Of a stretch of 64,000 nt of DNA, positions 50,448-59,364 are shown in pieces (the first letter of the stretch is position 1; each line of letters starts with the position of its first letter). The position numbers were made by a program, and so were the translations under genes. This DNA comes from Photorhabdus noenieputensis (GTDB taxonomy: Bacteria > Pseudomonadota > Gammaproteobacteria > Enterobacterales > Enterobacteriaceae): the NCBI RefSeq assembly GCF_018448935.1, contig NZ_RCWC01000001.1:124001-188000 (forward strand), given 5' to 3'. The notes beneath the pieces were generated by a model. It was not told where the DNA came from. It was given only the letters and a program-made list of their open reading frames with translations, and searched no databases.

Positions 50448-50485
50448 TTCATCCCATATATATTTCGGTTTTTCCGTGGGATGAA
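50448..50485. terminator. Hairpin after argO
   Basis: TTCATCCCA (50448-50456) and TGGGATGAA (50477-50485) are perfect 9-bp arms with a 20-nt loop, then CATTTTCTG. A probable argO terminator; the loop is long. Confidence 0.45.
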
Positions 50486-50518
50486 CATTTTCTGTAACAG
50501 GTTTTCTTCGGAGGTTGT

Positions 50519-51241
50519 GTGAAATTGAAATCATTAGGGTTGGCCGCCATGTTAAGTGCCGGGGTGCCACTTGCTGCACAGGCTGCTGATTTACCCGGAG
50601 TCCCTCATGTTATTACTTCTGGTAATGCGGTAGTGAAAGCTGAACCGGATATAGCAACATTGATGATTAACGTCAATATTTCTGCTAAAGATGCATCTGG
50701 GGCTAAAAAGCAGGTTGATGAGTTGGTTGCTAAGTATTTTGATTTTCTGAAAAAGAGCGGTATTGAAAAGAAAGATATTAATGCCGCGAATCTGCGTACT
50801 CAGCCTGATTATGAGTACGATAATGTATCTGGCAAATCGGTGCTGAAAGGCTATCGTGCGATCCGTTCAGTGGAGGTGAAGGTTCGTAAGTTAGATCAAC
50901 TTAATGATCTGCTAGATGGTGCATTAAAAGCGGGTTTGAATGAAATAGTATCTGTTCAGTTTGGGGTGGACAATCCGCAAAAATATCGTGATGAAGCCCG
51001 CCAGAAAGCCATTGAAAATGCGATTGAACAAGCTGATGCATTGGCGAAAGGCTTTAATAGCAGTGTTGGTTCGATATACAGTATCAATTACCGAGCGCCA
51101 GAGGTAATTGACCATATGAAGTATCGCAATGCTGATGTGATGATGGCGGGAGGTGCTGCTGCTGGAGTGGGTGAAACTTACCAGCAGGATAGCATCAATT
51201 TCAGCGATCAGGTTGATGTTGTGTTTGAACTAAAACCTTAA
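50519..51241 (+). CDS. yggE: SIMPL-domain periplasmic protein YggE (oxidative stress defence)
   Basis: A 240-residue periplasmic protein from GTG 50519 with CGGAGG upstream (E. coli 246). The signal peptide ends LAAQA before ADLPGVPHV. The DUF541/SIMPL core runs through [26 protein letters not shown] and [24 protein letters not shown]. Linked in E. coli to lower oxidative stress. Its stop overlaps the convergent argP stop by 4 bp. Confidence 0.94.
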   Translation: MKLKSLGLAAMLSAGVPLAAQAADLPGVPHVITSGNAVVKAEPDIATLMINVNISAKDASGAKKQVDELVAKYFDFLKKSGIEKKDINAANLRTQPDYEYDNVSGKSVLKGYRAIRSVEVKVRKLDQLNDLLDGALKAGLNEIVSVQFGVDNPQKYRDEARQKAIENAIEQADALAKGFNSSVGSIYSINYRAPEVIDHMKYRNADVMMAGGAAAGVGETYQQDSINFSDQVDVVFELKP

Positions 51242-52140
51242 TCAGTGTCATCTTGTCTTAACATCTGACGCCCAAATTTCAACAGGGCGTCAGTCACTTT
51301 TTTCATAGTCCTGCTTTCCGGTGCGAAACGATGCCAATAGAGCATCCGGCGCTGACATAGACCCGGTGTCAGGTCAATCAGTTCACCATTTTTCAATTCC
51401 TGATCAATCTGTAAATGGGGGATCATACAACAGGTGGAACCCTGCTTTGCCAGTTGTACAAAGGCTTCAGATGAATTGACGATATGACATGGAACGCTAC
51501 CCGGAGACAACTCGAAATTCTGTTGTAAAAATGCCTGATGCATATCATCCAGATGGTCGAATGCAACCGCAGGGGCTTTTAGTAACGCCGAACGGGTAAC
51601 GCCATTTGGGAAATAACGGGCAGCAAATTCTGGTGAGGCGACAAACAGATAATCCAGTGCGCCTAATTTATCGACCAGACAACTGGGTAAGGGTTGTGGT
51701 TGAATACTGACCGCACCAACGACTTCACCTCTTCTCAACTGTTCCTGAGTCCGAGTTTCATCTTCAACTTGAATATTGAGTCGGATAGGCAAATCAGAGA
51801 GTACCGGGTGTAGTGCCGGTAACAGCCAGGTTGCTAAGCTGTCAGCGTTGACGGCCAGTGAAAGCAGCAATGGAATATCTGTACCCTGTTCATCGCCTAG
51901 CCATTGTTCTTCCAACAACTCTACCTGATGTAATAGAGCCAGTAATTTTTGTCCTTGTTCGGTGGGGCGCGGAGGAACGGTGCGTACTAGCAGAGGTTGA
52001 CCGAACAGATTTTCCAACTGTTTGATACGTTGAGAAACTGCGGATTGAGTGATACAGAGTTTCTGGGCAGCACGCTCGAAGCCGCGTTCTCGGATCACCG
52101 CATCCAAGGCTTGCAGTGTTCGGTAGTCAGGGCGTTTCAT
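51238..52140 (-). CDS. argP: LysR-type regulator ArgP (IciA)
   Basis: A 300-residue LysR regulator (E. coli 297) from ATG 52140 with GGAGA nine bases upstream. The N-terminal winged helix covers about 3-60 ([27 protein letters not shown]). The effector domain binds arginine or lysine, and ArgP activates argO with arginine in E. coli. The near-identical DNA-binding domain suggests conserved operators. Its 3' end overlaps yggE by 4 bp. Confidence 0.97.
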   Translation of the reverse strand: MKRPDYRTLQALDAVIRERGFERAAQKLCITQSAVSQRIKQLENLFGQPLLVRTVPPRPTEQGQKLLALLHQVELLEEQWLGDEQGTDIPLLLSLAVNADSLATWLLPALHPVLSDLPIRLNIQVEDETRTQEQLRRGEVVGAVSIQPQPLPSCLVDKLGALDYLFVASPEFAARYFPNGVTRSALLKAPAVAFDHLDDMHQAFLQQNFELSPGSVPCHIVNSSEAFVQLAKQGSTCCMIPHLQIDQELKNGELIDLTPGLCQRRMLYWHRFAPESRTMKKVTDALLKFGRQMLRQDDTD

Positions 52141-52543
52141 TGTAGAAAGATTCTCCACTTATTTTGCTGAGTAGCACTATTTATTTTTCTGAATATCACT
52201 ATGCCATATTTTCTTGATGGATGAGGCAATTTATCTGGTGGGTCGTAAAATCCTACCTTCCAGAAATTACTCATGTTATACCCAATTTGGATAAATTTTT
52301 GTTGGTTAGTCGCCTTTGGGAAGGTGGTTCCATTTTTGAAGACTAAGTTTGTTGATGTGGTTGAATAGGCGATATGCTCAGGCGAAAGCATCGGGTGAGG
52401 CTGTTTTTGTTAGCTTAATAGTTAATTTTTGATTGAACTCGGGATTGTTTACATGTTTCGCTTAGGTGTGGCTTTTTTATAAAGTTGTTCAAAAAGCGTG
52501 ACTTTGGGCTATTTAATAACAATGTAAGTAAGGTTGTTTTGTT
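52141..52543. other. Region between argP and the 52544 gene
   Basis: About 400 bp with no supported gene. It must carry the argP promoter and that of the divergent 52544 gene. A frame of 84 codons on the - strand (52137-52391) lacks a ribosome-binding site and family resemblance. Confidence 0.45.
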
Positions 52544-53098
52544 ATGCTGTCGCTGAAGCATGTTGCACAATTAACATACAATACTTTGCAGTTATATATG
52601 GATCAGAGAGGAATAGATTTGGCGGTTGGTCCTATCTCTGACAGCGACGCAAATATGCTAACAGGAGCATATGGTGAGCTAAACTGGGACTATTATATTA
52701 CAGAGGTTGGTAATCGACATGATTGTTTCAGCTTATGTATAAAATTTGTCATATCAAGGGAAAATCTCCAAATTGAATCTGCTCCGGCTGGAGTCGCTTT
52801 GTCTACATATGATTTGAATGATAAGAGTTTTAACATTCATGTATTGGAAAATTTTGTGAAGGATATAGAAAATCATCCATTGCATCGGAAGATGCTTTTG
52901 TATACTCTGTATGCAACATTGATTTTTATGGATATGTCTGGTGGTGAAGACATCAGGATTCATGAACCCGTTAGGGATAAAATAGCTTACTATCGTTCGT
53001 TTGGTTTTGAGTTAGAGCGCTGTGGATATGTAATGTCGTGTGATATTAAGACATTAACGGCAAAATTGAAAAGTAGGTCTAAGGAGTTAGCTTTCTGA
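52544..53098 (+). CDS. Uncharacterised protein with GNAT-like C-terminus
   Basis: A 184-residue cytoplasmic protein with no signal peptide. TAAGG lies about ten bases before ATG 52544. The C-terminal third (IHEPVRDKIAYYRSFGFELERCGYVMSCDIK) resembles the last strand-helix-strand of acetyltransferases, where a Y(Y/F)xxxGFE turn is usual. No acetyl-CoA loop (RxxGxG/A) is visible, so it could be a degenerate or distant GNAT. AT-rich, and absent from this position in E. coli, where rpiA follows argP directly. Confidence 0.6.
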   Translation: MLSLKHVAQLTYNTLQLYMDQRGIDLAVGPISDSDANMLTGAYGELNWDYYITEVGNRHDCFSLCIKFVISRENLQIESAPAGVALSTYDLNDKSFNIHVLENFVKDIENHPLHRKMLLYTLYATLIFMDMSGGEDIRIHEPVRDKIAYYRSFGFELERCGYVMSCDIKTLTAKLKSRSKELAF

Positions 53099-53286
53099 CA
53101 TCTCTGCGTTTCTATGCTCGTTATAGTGCCCAAGTAGACTAGGTAGAACGAACCGAGTGTAAAATAGCTATTTTGTTCATTTGGATTTGTTGCGATGGTC
53201 ATAACCAAGAGATTTTGTCGGGAATTTTTTGTCCTGTATGACGAAATCAGTTCAGTAATGTGAAGTTGTTTTATGAGGTGTTGCTA

Positions 53287-53448
53287 ATGAGAACACAAAA
53301 AGAACCGATGTTCGATACCATTCAAACGTATAAAAAAGCTGGAGAGACCTTGGATTTTCTCATGAAAGTAGGTCCGGTTTTGGAAGAACATGCACAGGCA
53401 CCAAGCCAAGAAAAGCAAGGTCGTCGTCGCAACAAAGAAGCAGCATAA
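53287..53448 (+). CDS. Small uncharacterised protein, 53 residues
   Basis: ATG 53287 has GAGGT about eight bases upstream and gives MRTQKEPMFDTIQTYKKAGE, followed by TLDFLMKVGPVLEEHAQA and a basic Arg/Lys tail (GRRRNKEAA). An upstream ATG at 53260 is in the same frame but lacks a ribosome-binding site. A clear terminator 22 bp after the stop supports an expressed unit. No family recognised; the basic tail might suggest nucleic acid contact. Confidence 0.6.
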   Translation: MRTQKEPMFDTIQTYKKAGETLDFLMKVGPVLEEHAQAPSQEKQGRRRNKEAA

Positions 53449-53469
53449 ACATCACTTTTTTGTCGCCCG

Positions 53470-53495
53470 CCGCCATATGGATATGGCGGGTTTTT
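53470..53495 (+). terminator. Intrinsic terminator after the 53-residue gene
   Basis: CCGCCATAT (53470-53478) pairs with ATATGGCGG (53481-53489), then GTTTTT (53490-53495). The loop probably opens to four bases. It lies 22 bp after the stop at 53448. Confidence 0.85.
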
Positions 53496-53626
53496 GGCGT
53501 CATTTAATCTTATATTTCCCGTGACTTATCCTATCCAACTTTAATTGAATTGCGGTTTCTTTGTTGTCATCAAAGTTTATACTAGTCGAGGTCTTTCCTT
53601 GTAACTGATATAGGCAATGAATTGAT

Positions 53627-54286
53627 ATGACTCAGGACGAACTAAAAAAAGCAGTAGGTTGGGCAGCACTCGAATTTGTTACGCCAGGAACAATTGTGGG
53701 TGTGGGGACAGGTTCAACGGCTTCACATTTTATTGATGCCCTCGGTTCCATTAAAGATCAAATTGAAGGGGCAGTATCCAGCTCTGAGGCTTCTACTGAG
53801 AAGTTAAAAAGCTTGGGAATTCCTGTATTTGATTGTAATGAAGTGGATTCCCTTGATATCTATGTTGATGGTGCGGATGAAATCAATGGCAATATGCAGA
53901 TGATTAAAGGTGGTGGAGCTGCATTAACGCGTGAAAAAATCATTGCTGCAATAGCAAAAAAATTCGTTTGTATTGTTGATGCTTCTAAAAAAGTTGATGT
54001 ATTGGGTAAATTTCCTCTGCCGGTTGAAGTGATTCCAATGGCTCGCGCCTATGTTACTCGTGAATTGGTTAAGTTAGGGGGAGCACCAAAATATCGTCAG
54101 AATGTTGTGACGGATAACGGCAATGTGATCCTTGATGTGCATAATCTAGCCATACTCAATCCTGTTGAGTTAGAGAATAAAATTAATCGCATCTCCGGCG
54201 TGGTGACTGTGGGCCTATTTGCTAACCGTGGTGCGGATATTATATTGATGGGAACACTTGATGGAGTGAAAACCATCACCCAATAA
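53627..54286 (+). CDS. rpiA: Ribose-5-phosphate isomerase A RpiA
   Basis: Constitutive pentose phosphate enzyme that interconverts ribose-5-phosphate and ribulose-5-phosphate. 219 residues, identical in length to E. coli. [13 protein letters not shown] holds the phosphate loop, VDGADEIN and [12 protein letters not shown] carry the catalytic residues (the Glu of TREK is the base), and [10 protein letters not shown] follows. It ends in an intrinsic terminator before serA. Confidence 0.97.
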   Translation: MTQDELKKAVGWAALEFVTPGTIVGVGTGSTASHFIDALGSIKDQIEGAVSSSEASTEKLKSLGIPVFDCNEVDSLDIYVDGADEINGNMQMIKGGGAALTREKIIAAIAKKFVCIVDASKKVDVLGKFPLPVEVIPMARAYVTRELVKLGGAPKYRQNVVTDNGNVILDVHNLAILNPVELENKINRISGVVTVGLFANRGADIILMGTLDGVKTITQ

Positions 54287-54298
54287 TATTATTCATAG

Positions 54299-54330
54299 AG
54301 GGCGGAGTTCTTCGCCCTTAAAAATTTTTT
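54299..54330 (+). terminator. Intrinsic terminator after rpiA
   Basis: AGGGCG (54299-54304) and CGCCCT (54313-54318) with an 8-nt loop, followed by TAAAAATTTTTT (54319-54330), 13 bp after the rpiA stop. Confidence 0.85.
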
Positions 54331-54559
54331 CACTTTTAAAATAGGTGAAGAATTTAGTGATATATTTCATAGCCATGATTGTTATTTAATCTAAATCCTG
54401 ATTTTGTTCTTTTTCAGATCATTTTATTCCGCATAATAACTACTTTATTAAGATTTATGTGACGGGAATAGCAATCGTTTATATTGCTGTGTTCGTTTTT
54501 TTTGTTATGTTGAGAGAATGAGTCTTAAATGTAACGAAGCGTAACAATAGGCAGGATAA

Positions 54560-55801
54560 ATGGTTAAGGTATCTCTGGAAAAAGATAAGATTAAATTTTT
54601 GCTATTGGAAGGTGTGCATCAGAGCGCGGTAGAAAATCTGCGGGCAGCCGGTTATAGCAATATCGAATATCATAAGGGAGCATTAGATTCTGAAGAGTTA
54701 AAAGAGGCAATTCGTGATGCCCATTTTGTTGGTATCCGTTCCCGCACACAACTGACCGAAGACATTTTTCAGGCAGCCGAAAAATTGGTTGCTGTAGGTT
54801 GTTTCTGTATTGGCACTAATCAGGTTAATCTGAAAGCGGCTGCGAAACGTGGTATCCCTGTCTTTAATGCGCCATTTTCTAATACCCGTTCTGTTGCTGA
54901 AATGGTCCTTGGTGAATTGTTGTTATTGCTGCGTCGTATCCCTTTAGCAAATGCGAAAGCTCATCGAGGGGTATGGGATAAGCAGGCTAAGGGCTGCTAT
55001 GAAGTGCGTGGGAAGAAACTGGGTATCATCGGTTACGGCCATATTGGCACTCAGCTTGGTATTCTGGCTGAAAATATCGGTATGGATGTCTACTTTTACG
55101 ATATTGAAAACAAATTGCCATTAGGTAATGCCCATCAGGTACGTCATTTGTCAGAATTACTGAATATGAGTGATGTGGTTAGTTTGCATGTACCGGAAAC
55201 GCCATCAACTAAAAATATGATTGGTGCAACCGAACTTACCCTGATGAAACCGGGTTCTATCTTGATCAATGCTTCACGTGGGACGGTGGTGGATATCCCG
55301 GCATTATGTGATGCGTTGGAAAGTGAACATCTGTCAGGGGCGGCTGTGGATGTGTTCCCTGTTGAACCGGCAACCAATAATGATCCGTTTGAGTCACCGC
55401 TGTGTAAATTTGATAATGTGTTGCTGACGCCACATATTGGCGGCTCTACTCAGGAAGCGCAAGAAAACATTGGTTATGAAGTAGCAGGAAAGCTAGCGAA
55501 ATACTCTGATAATGGTTCTACCTTATCAGCAGTAAACTTCCCAGAAGTGTCTCTTCCTGTTCATGCTGATGATACCAACCGGTTTTTGCATATTCATGAA
55601 AATCGTCCGGGTATATTGAACAGTATTAACCAAGTGTTTGCTGAACAGGATATCAATATTGCCGCTCAGTATCTGCGTACCAGTGGGGACATGGGTTATG
55701 TGGTTATTGATATTGTGACTGAAAACCCGGCTCAAGCTGAAATGGTATTTCAGAAACTGAAAGCACTGCCGGGTACTATCCGTTCTCGTCTGCTTTACTG
55801 A
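54560..55801 (+). CDS. serA: D-3-phosphoglycerate dehydrogenase SerA
   Basis: First enzyme of serine synthesis; it oxidises 3-phosphoglycerate and is feedback-inhibited by serine. 413 residues (E. coli 410). The N-terminal substrate domain, then the Rossmann motif GYGHIGTQLG, the catalytic RGTVVDIPAL arginine region and HIGGSTQEAQ (catalytic His) are present. A C-terminal ACT domain begins near 340 (HIHENRPGILNSINQVF). AGGA lies five bases before ATG 54560. An ERIC element follows at once. Confidence 0.97.
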   Translation: MVKVSLEKDKIKFLLLEGVHQSAVENLRAAGYSNIEYHKGALDSEELKEAIRDAHFVGIRSRTQLTEDIFQAAEKLVAVGCFCIGTNQVNLKAAAKRGIPVFNAPFSNTRSVAEMVLGELLLLLRRIPLANAKAHRGVWDKQAKGCYEVRGKKLGIIGYGHIGTQLGILAENIGMDVYFYDIENKLPLGNAHQVRHLSELLNMSDVVSLHVPETPSTKNMIGATELTLMKPGSILINASRGTVVDIPALCDALESEHLSGAAVDVFPVEPATNNDPFESPLCKFDNVLLTPHIGGSTQEAQENIGYEVAGKLAKYSDNGSTLSAVNFPEVSLPVHADDTNRFLHIHENRPGILNSINQVFAEQDINIAAQYLRTSGDMGYVVIDIVTENPAQAEMVFQKLKALPGTIRSRLLY

Positions 55802-55802
55802 T

Positions 55803-55928
55803 TATACCCGTTATCTTTCAAGTTGCCTCTTTGTTGGCTGCGCTCACTCACCCCGGTCACATAGTTTGCTATGCTCCCGGGGATTCGCTCCTTGCCGTCG
55901 CGATGCATCTTGAAATCCATAGGGTATA
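55803..55928. repeat. ERIC element, copy 3
   Basis: A 126-bp element beginning TATACCCGTTATCTTTCAAG and ending AATCCATAGGGTATA, nearly identical to copy 1 in orientation and sequence. It lies directly after serA and before the serA/fau terminator, so it may be the 3' untranslated part of serA mRNA. Confidence 0.92.
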
Positions 55929-55940
55929 TTTTGATATGTC

Positions 55941-55975
55941 AAAAATGGGTGCTTTGTGTGAGGCACCCATTTTTT
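55941..55975. terminator. Bidirectional terminator between serA and fau, overlapping the fau stop
   Basis: AAAAATGGGTGC (55941-55952) pairs with GCACCCATTTTT (55963-55974) around a 10-nt loop. The - strand arm carries the TAA stop of fau in its T-run (55974-55976). One structure therefore serves both convergent genes. Confidence 0.85.
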
Positions 55976-56570
55976 ACTGCCATTGCCAGATTTTTTCAGG
56001 TGTGATGATTTCTGGTAATGGGATATCCCATTCGGCTGTTGGCAGTGTATCAACTAACTGGCAGTTATGTGCCAAACCTATCGGATAGAAGTTTTTCTGT
56101 TGCCACTGGCTCAGTGTACGATCATAAAAACCACCACCCATGCCAAGCCGCTGCCCTGTGCGGTCAAAAGCAACCAGTGGGACCATCATAATATCCAGCT
56201 CTGATAATGGTAAAACCTGTTCAACATTCAGTGGTGGCTCTTCTATATTGAAGCGGTTTCTGACAAGCGGGGTATTGGGTTGATAGTTTAAAAACAGCAG
56301 ATGGTGATGACGGAAAGGATGTAATACGGGCAGATAGATCTGCTTATTTTGTTGCCAGAGTTGGTTAATCAGTGGGCGGGTATCGAGTTCACCATCAAAC
56401 GAAAGAAATAGCGCGATTTTGTTGGCTTGGTGAATTCTGGGGTGGTTGATTGCTCGCTCAGCAGCCTGTCTTGCAAAAAACAATTGTTGTTCAGGGGTGA
56501 GTTCACGGCGTTGCTGGCGTATTTTCTTTCTAATGCTTTGTCTGAGTGATAATAGAGACTTTGATTGCAT
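55974..56570 (-). CDS. fau: 5-formyltetrahydrofolate cyclo-ligase (YgfA/Fau)
   Basis: Cytoplasmic enzyme that converts 5-formyl-THF to 5,10-methenyl-THF using ATP; implicated in persister survival in E. coli. 198 residues (E. coli 182); the N-terminal MQSKSLLSLRQSIRKKIRQQR may be longer than needed. Motifs are ALFLSFDGELDTR, GRFNIEEP-like NRFNIEEPP, and MGGGFYDRTLS (nucleotide/metal site). It lies downstream of 6S RNA (ssrS) on the same strand, the E. coli arrangement, so it may be transcribed from the ssrS promoter. Confidence 0.94.
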   Translation of the reverse strand: MQSKSLLSLRQSIRKKIRQQRRELTPEQQLFFARQAAERAINHPRIHQANKIALFLSFDGELDTRPLINQLWQQNKQIYLPVLHPFRHHHLLFLNYQPNTPLVRNRFNIEEPPLNVEQVLPLSELDIMMVPLVAFDRTGQRLGMGGGFYDRTLSQWQQKNFYPIGLAHNCQLVDTLPTAEWDIPLPEIITPEKIWQWQ

Positions 56571-56607
56571 AGAACCTGCGTTGGATAGCAGCAGCGATTA
56601 AGGTTGA

Positions 56608-56793
56608 GATTCTCCAAGATGCCGTTACAGGTAGTAACCCTTGAACCCTTGGTTCAAGGTGAACGCAGCGTCGCAGCTTTAAGGCTTCTCGGCCGAACCG
56701 AGCATGCACACCAGACTACGGAGCACCACATTCTATAATGTATGAAATATCGGCTCAGGGGACTTTCCCCGTTCACGAACATCTCAGAGAAAT
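56608..56793 (-). ncRNA. ssrS: 6S RNA
   Basis: RNA polymerase-binding regulator of about 186 nt that sequesters sigma-70 holoenzyme in stationary phase. Read on the - strand it begins ATTTCTCTGAGATGTTCG at 56793, almost exactly the E. coli start. It contains GAACCAAGGGTTCAAGG, CATGCTCGG and CCGAGAAGCCTTAAA blocks and ends near GCATCTTGGAGAATCTC (56606-56623). Ends pair as the closing stem (TCTCTGAGATG with GCATCTTGGAGA). It sits between zapA and fau as in E. coli. The exact 3' end is uncertain by a few bases. Confidence 0.93.
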
Positions 56794-56903
56794 TTATTCA
56801 GCGCTTGTAAGCAACTTTGTGACACCTATTGTATGAAACTAAATACAGAAAGCAACTAATTCTCGAATGATTCACTCACTAATGTATGATTTATCAATAG
56901 AAT

Positions 56904-57233
56904 TCATTCATTTGGCGAAATGGTGCTCTCTGTGATGCGACCTTGTTCCACTAATGCTTGTTCTATAGTCTGTTGGAGCATCTTTATTTTCTGTTCCATA
57001 TTATAGGCATAGTCACGGGTTTTCACTTTTTCTTGTGCCAATTCGTGACAGATATTCAGTGCCACAATAAAAATCAGTTGTTCAGTATTGGTTACTCTGG
57101 TGCGCTCTTTTAAATCTTCTAAACGTTGCTCAAGTTCCACAGCCGCAGCCAGTAATGCTTCTTTTTGCTCTGATGGACAATTGACACGTAGTGACCGCCC
57201 AAAAATCTGGATATCTACCGGTTGTGCAGACAT
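56904..57233 (-). CDS. zapA: Z-ring-associated protein ZapA
   Basis: A 109-residue FtsZ bundling factor, the same length as E. coli. It cross-links FtsZ filaments as a tetramer. The N-terminal head ([22 protein letters not shown]) leads to a C-terminal coiled coil from about 60 ([42 protein letters not shown]). It is upstream of ssrS and divergent from ygfB. Confidence 0.96.
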   Translation of the reverse strand: MSAQPVDIQIFGRSLRVNCPSEQKEALLAAAVELEQRLEDLKERTRVTNTEQLIFIVALNICHELAQEKVKTRDYAYNMEQKIKMLQQTIEQALVEQGRITESTISPNE

Positions 57234-57418
57234 GACCCCTTCCTGACTTATTACTGCGCGTCGGTTTTAATTCTGGATTGTAGAATTGAAACCGGCGCCA
57301 ATCATTGTAACGCGATACCGACAGGCAACTAACGATTAGCTAGGTTGTTGTCTGGTATAGCGACTCCCCTTGGTGGTAGCATAGCATGAACTTACACCGT
57401 CAACGATGACCAATACAC

Positions 57419-57994
57419 ATGTCTATACAGAATTCATTACCAGATTATCAATCTTTTGACGAAATATTGCATCAACAGTCAGTGGCGCTGACAGCAGCGG
57501 AGATGCATGGGTTGATTAGCGGCCTGCTGTGCGGCGGTAATCGCGACAGTAGTTGGCAGGTCTTAGTTCATGACTTAGCGAATGATGGGTTAGCTTTTTC
57601 CCATCCATTAGCTCAACAATTGCGTGAATTACGTGAAATCACATTTGAATCATTGGATGACAGTAATTTTGCATTCAGTTTATTGCTGCCAGATGAGGAC
57701 GATAATGTGTTTGAACGAGCAGATGCATTAGCGGGATGGGTTAACCATTTTTTACTGGGATTAGGTGTTGCTCAACCGAAGTTCGCGGATAGAAAAGAGA
57801 TCGGTGAGATTATTGGTGATTTGCGCAATATCGGTCTGCTTGGTTATGAAGAAGGTGATGATCAAGAAGAGTTGGCCCAGGCACTGGAAGAGGTCCTTGA
57901 ATATGTGCGAGTGGCCGCACAGCTTTGCTATATCGCCTTTACTGAACCTAAAACCGTTTTAATTGCTAAAAACGACAAACCAACATTGCATTAA
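57419..57994 (+). CDS. ygfB: YecA/YgfB family protein YgfB
   Basis: A 191-residue UPF0149 protein (E. coli YgfB 192), helical and acidic. [15 protein letters not shown] near 30, [15 protein letters not shown] and the acidic [27 protein letters not shown] are family signatures. Function is not well defined in enterics. It leads the ygfB-pepP-ubiH-ubiI run; pepP begins 46 bp after its stop. Confidence 0.92.
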   Translation: MSIQNSLPDYQSFDEILHQQSVALTAAEMHGLISGLLCGGNRDSSWQVLVHDLANDGLAFSHPLAQQLRELREITFESLDDSNFAFSLLLPDEDDNVFERADALAGWVNHFLLGLGVAQPKFADRKEIGEIIGDLRNIGLLGYEEGDDQEELAQALEEVLEYVRVAAQLCYIAFTEPKTVLIAKNDKPTLH

Positions 57995-58040
57995 TTGGTG
58001 TTTATTGAACGCAAAATAATTATCAGTCGCAGGAGAGGGT

Positions 58041-59357
58041 ATGATCAAACAAGAATATTTATCCCGCCGTCAGGCTTTACTGGCAAAAATGGCTCCGGCC
58101 AGCGCAGCGATTATTTTTTCTGCCCCGCCTGCGCCACGAAATTCAGATAATGAATATCCCTATCGTCAGCATAGCGATTTCCTTTATTTGACCGGGTTTA
58201 ATGAACCGGAAGCGGTGCTGATATTAATTAAGAGCGATGATACACATAATCATAGTGTGCTTTTTAATCGAGCGCGTGATTTGACTGCGGAAATTTGGTT
58301 TGGTCGCCGTCTTGGGCAAGAAGCGGCCCCGGAAAAACTGGGTATTGATCGCGCTTTGCCTTTTGATGATATCAAAGAAGAGCTTTATCTGTTACTGAAT
58401 GGTTTGGATGTGGTTTATCACGCACGAGGCGAATTTGCCTACGCAGATGAAATTGTCTTCCATGCGCTGGATAAATTAAGAGAAGGCGGTCGTCGTAATC
58501 TTTCAGCGCCTTTAACGATAACTGACTGGCACCCTTGGGTACATGAAATGCGGTTGTTCAAATCTAAGGCAGAAATTGAAGTTATGCGCCGGGCAGGTCA
58601 AATCAGTGCGCAGGCCCATATGCGCGCGATGAAAGTTTGCCGCCCAGGAATGTTTGAATATCAATTGGAAGCTGAAATTCATCACGAATTTACTCATCAG
58701 GGGGCTCGCTACCCTGCTTACAACACGATTGTAGGGAGCGGTGAAAATAGCTGTATTCTGCACTACACCGAGAATGAAAGTAGGATGAAAGAGGGGGACT
58801 TGGTGTTGGTTGACGCAGGTTGTGAATATCTGGGTTATGCCGGAGATATTACGCGTACTTTCCCTGTCAATGGCAAGTTTACCCGTGCTCAGCGTGAAAT
58901 TTACGATATCGTCCTGAAAACACTCAATGTCTCATTGGAATTGTATAAGCCGGGGACCAGCATCAACAAAGTCACAGAACATGTCGTTCAGATTATGGTG
59001 GAAGAGTTGGTGAAACTAGGCGTTATGCACGGTGAAGTTGAACATTTAATCGAAACTAAAGCTTATCGCCAGTTCTTTATGCATGGCTTAAGTCATTGGT
59101 TAGGGTTGGATGTGCATGATGTTGGTGACTATGGTGTAGAGCGTGACCGTATTTTGCAACCAGGAATGGTATTGACTGTTGAGCCGGGGATTTATATTGC
59201 ACCGGATGCAGATGTACCGATGGAATATCGTGGTATCGGTATCCGTATTGAGGATGACATTTTGATCACTGAAACAGGTAATGAAAACCTGACAGCCAGT
59301 GTCGTTAAAGAAGCTGATGAGATTGAAGCTCTGATGGCGGAAGCAAAACAGGGTTAA
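58041..59357 (+). CDS. pepP: Xaa-Pro aminopeptidase PepP
   Basis: Cytoplasmic manganese aminopeptidase that releases an N-terminal residue before proline. 438 residues (E. coli 441). AGGAGAGGG directly precedes the ATG. The C-terminal pita-bread domain carries the metal ligands in VDAGCEYLGYAGDITRTFP, HGLSHWLGLDVHDVG, TVEPGIYI and RIEDDILI. Followed 7 bp later by ubiH, so one operon is likely. Confidence 0.96.
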   Translation: MIKQEYLSRRQALLAKMAPASAAIIFSAPPAPRNSDNEYPYRQHSDFLYLTGFNEPEAVLILIKSDDTHNHSVLFNRARDLTAEIWFGRRLGQEAAPEKLGIDRALPFDDIKEELYLLLNGLDVVYHARGEFAYADEIVFHALDKLREGGRRNLSAPLTITDWHPWVHEMRLFKSKAEIEVMRRAGQISAQAHMRAMKVCRPGMFEYQLEAEIHHEFTHQGARYPAYNTIVGSGENSCILHYTENESRMKEGDLVLVDAGCEYLGYAGDITRTFPVNGKFTRAQREIYDIVLKTLNVSLELYKPGTSINKVTEHVVQIMVEELVKLGVMHGEVEHLIETKAYRQFFMHGLSHWLGLDVHDVGDYGVERDRILQPGMVLTVEPGIYIAPDADVPMEYRGIGIRIEDDILITETGNENLTASVVKEADEIEALMAEAKQG

Positions 59358-59364
59358 GTTAAGA

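Noticed and set aside
52137-52391. 84-codon - strand frame upstream of argP
   Set aside because: Overlaps the argP start, no ribosome-binding site, and falls in its promoter region.
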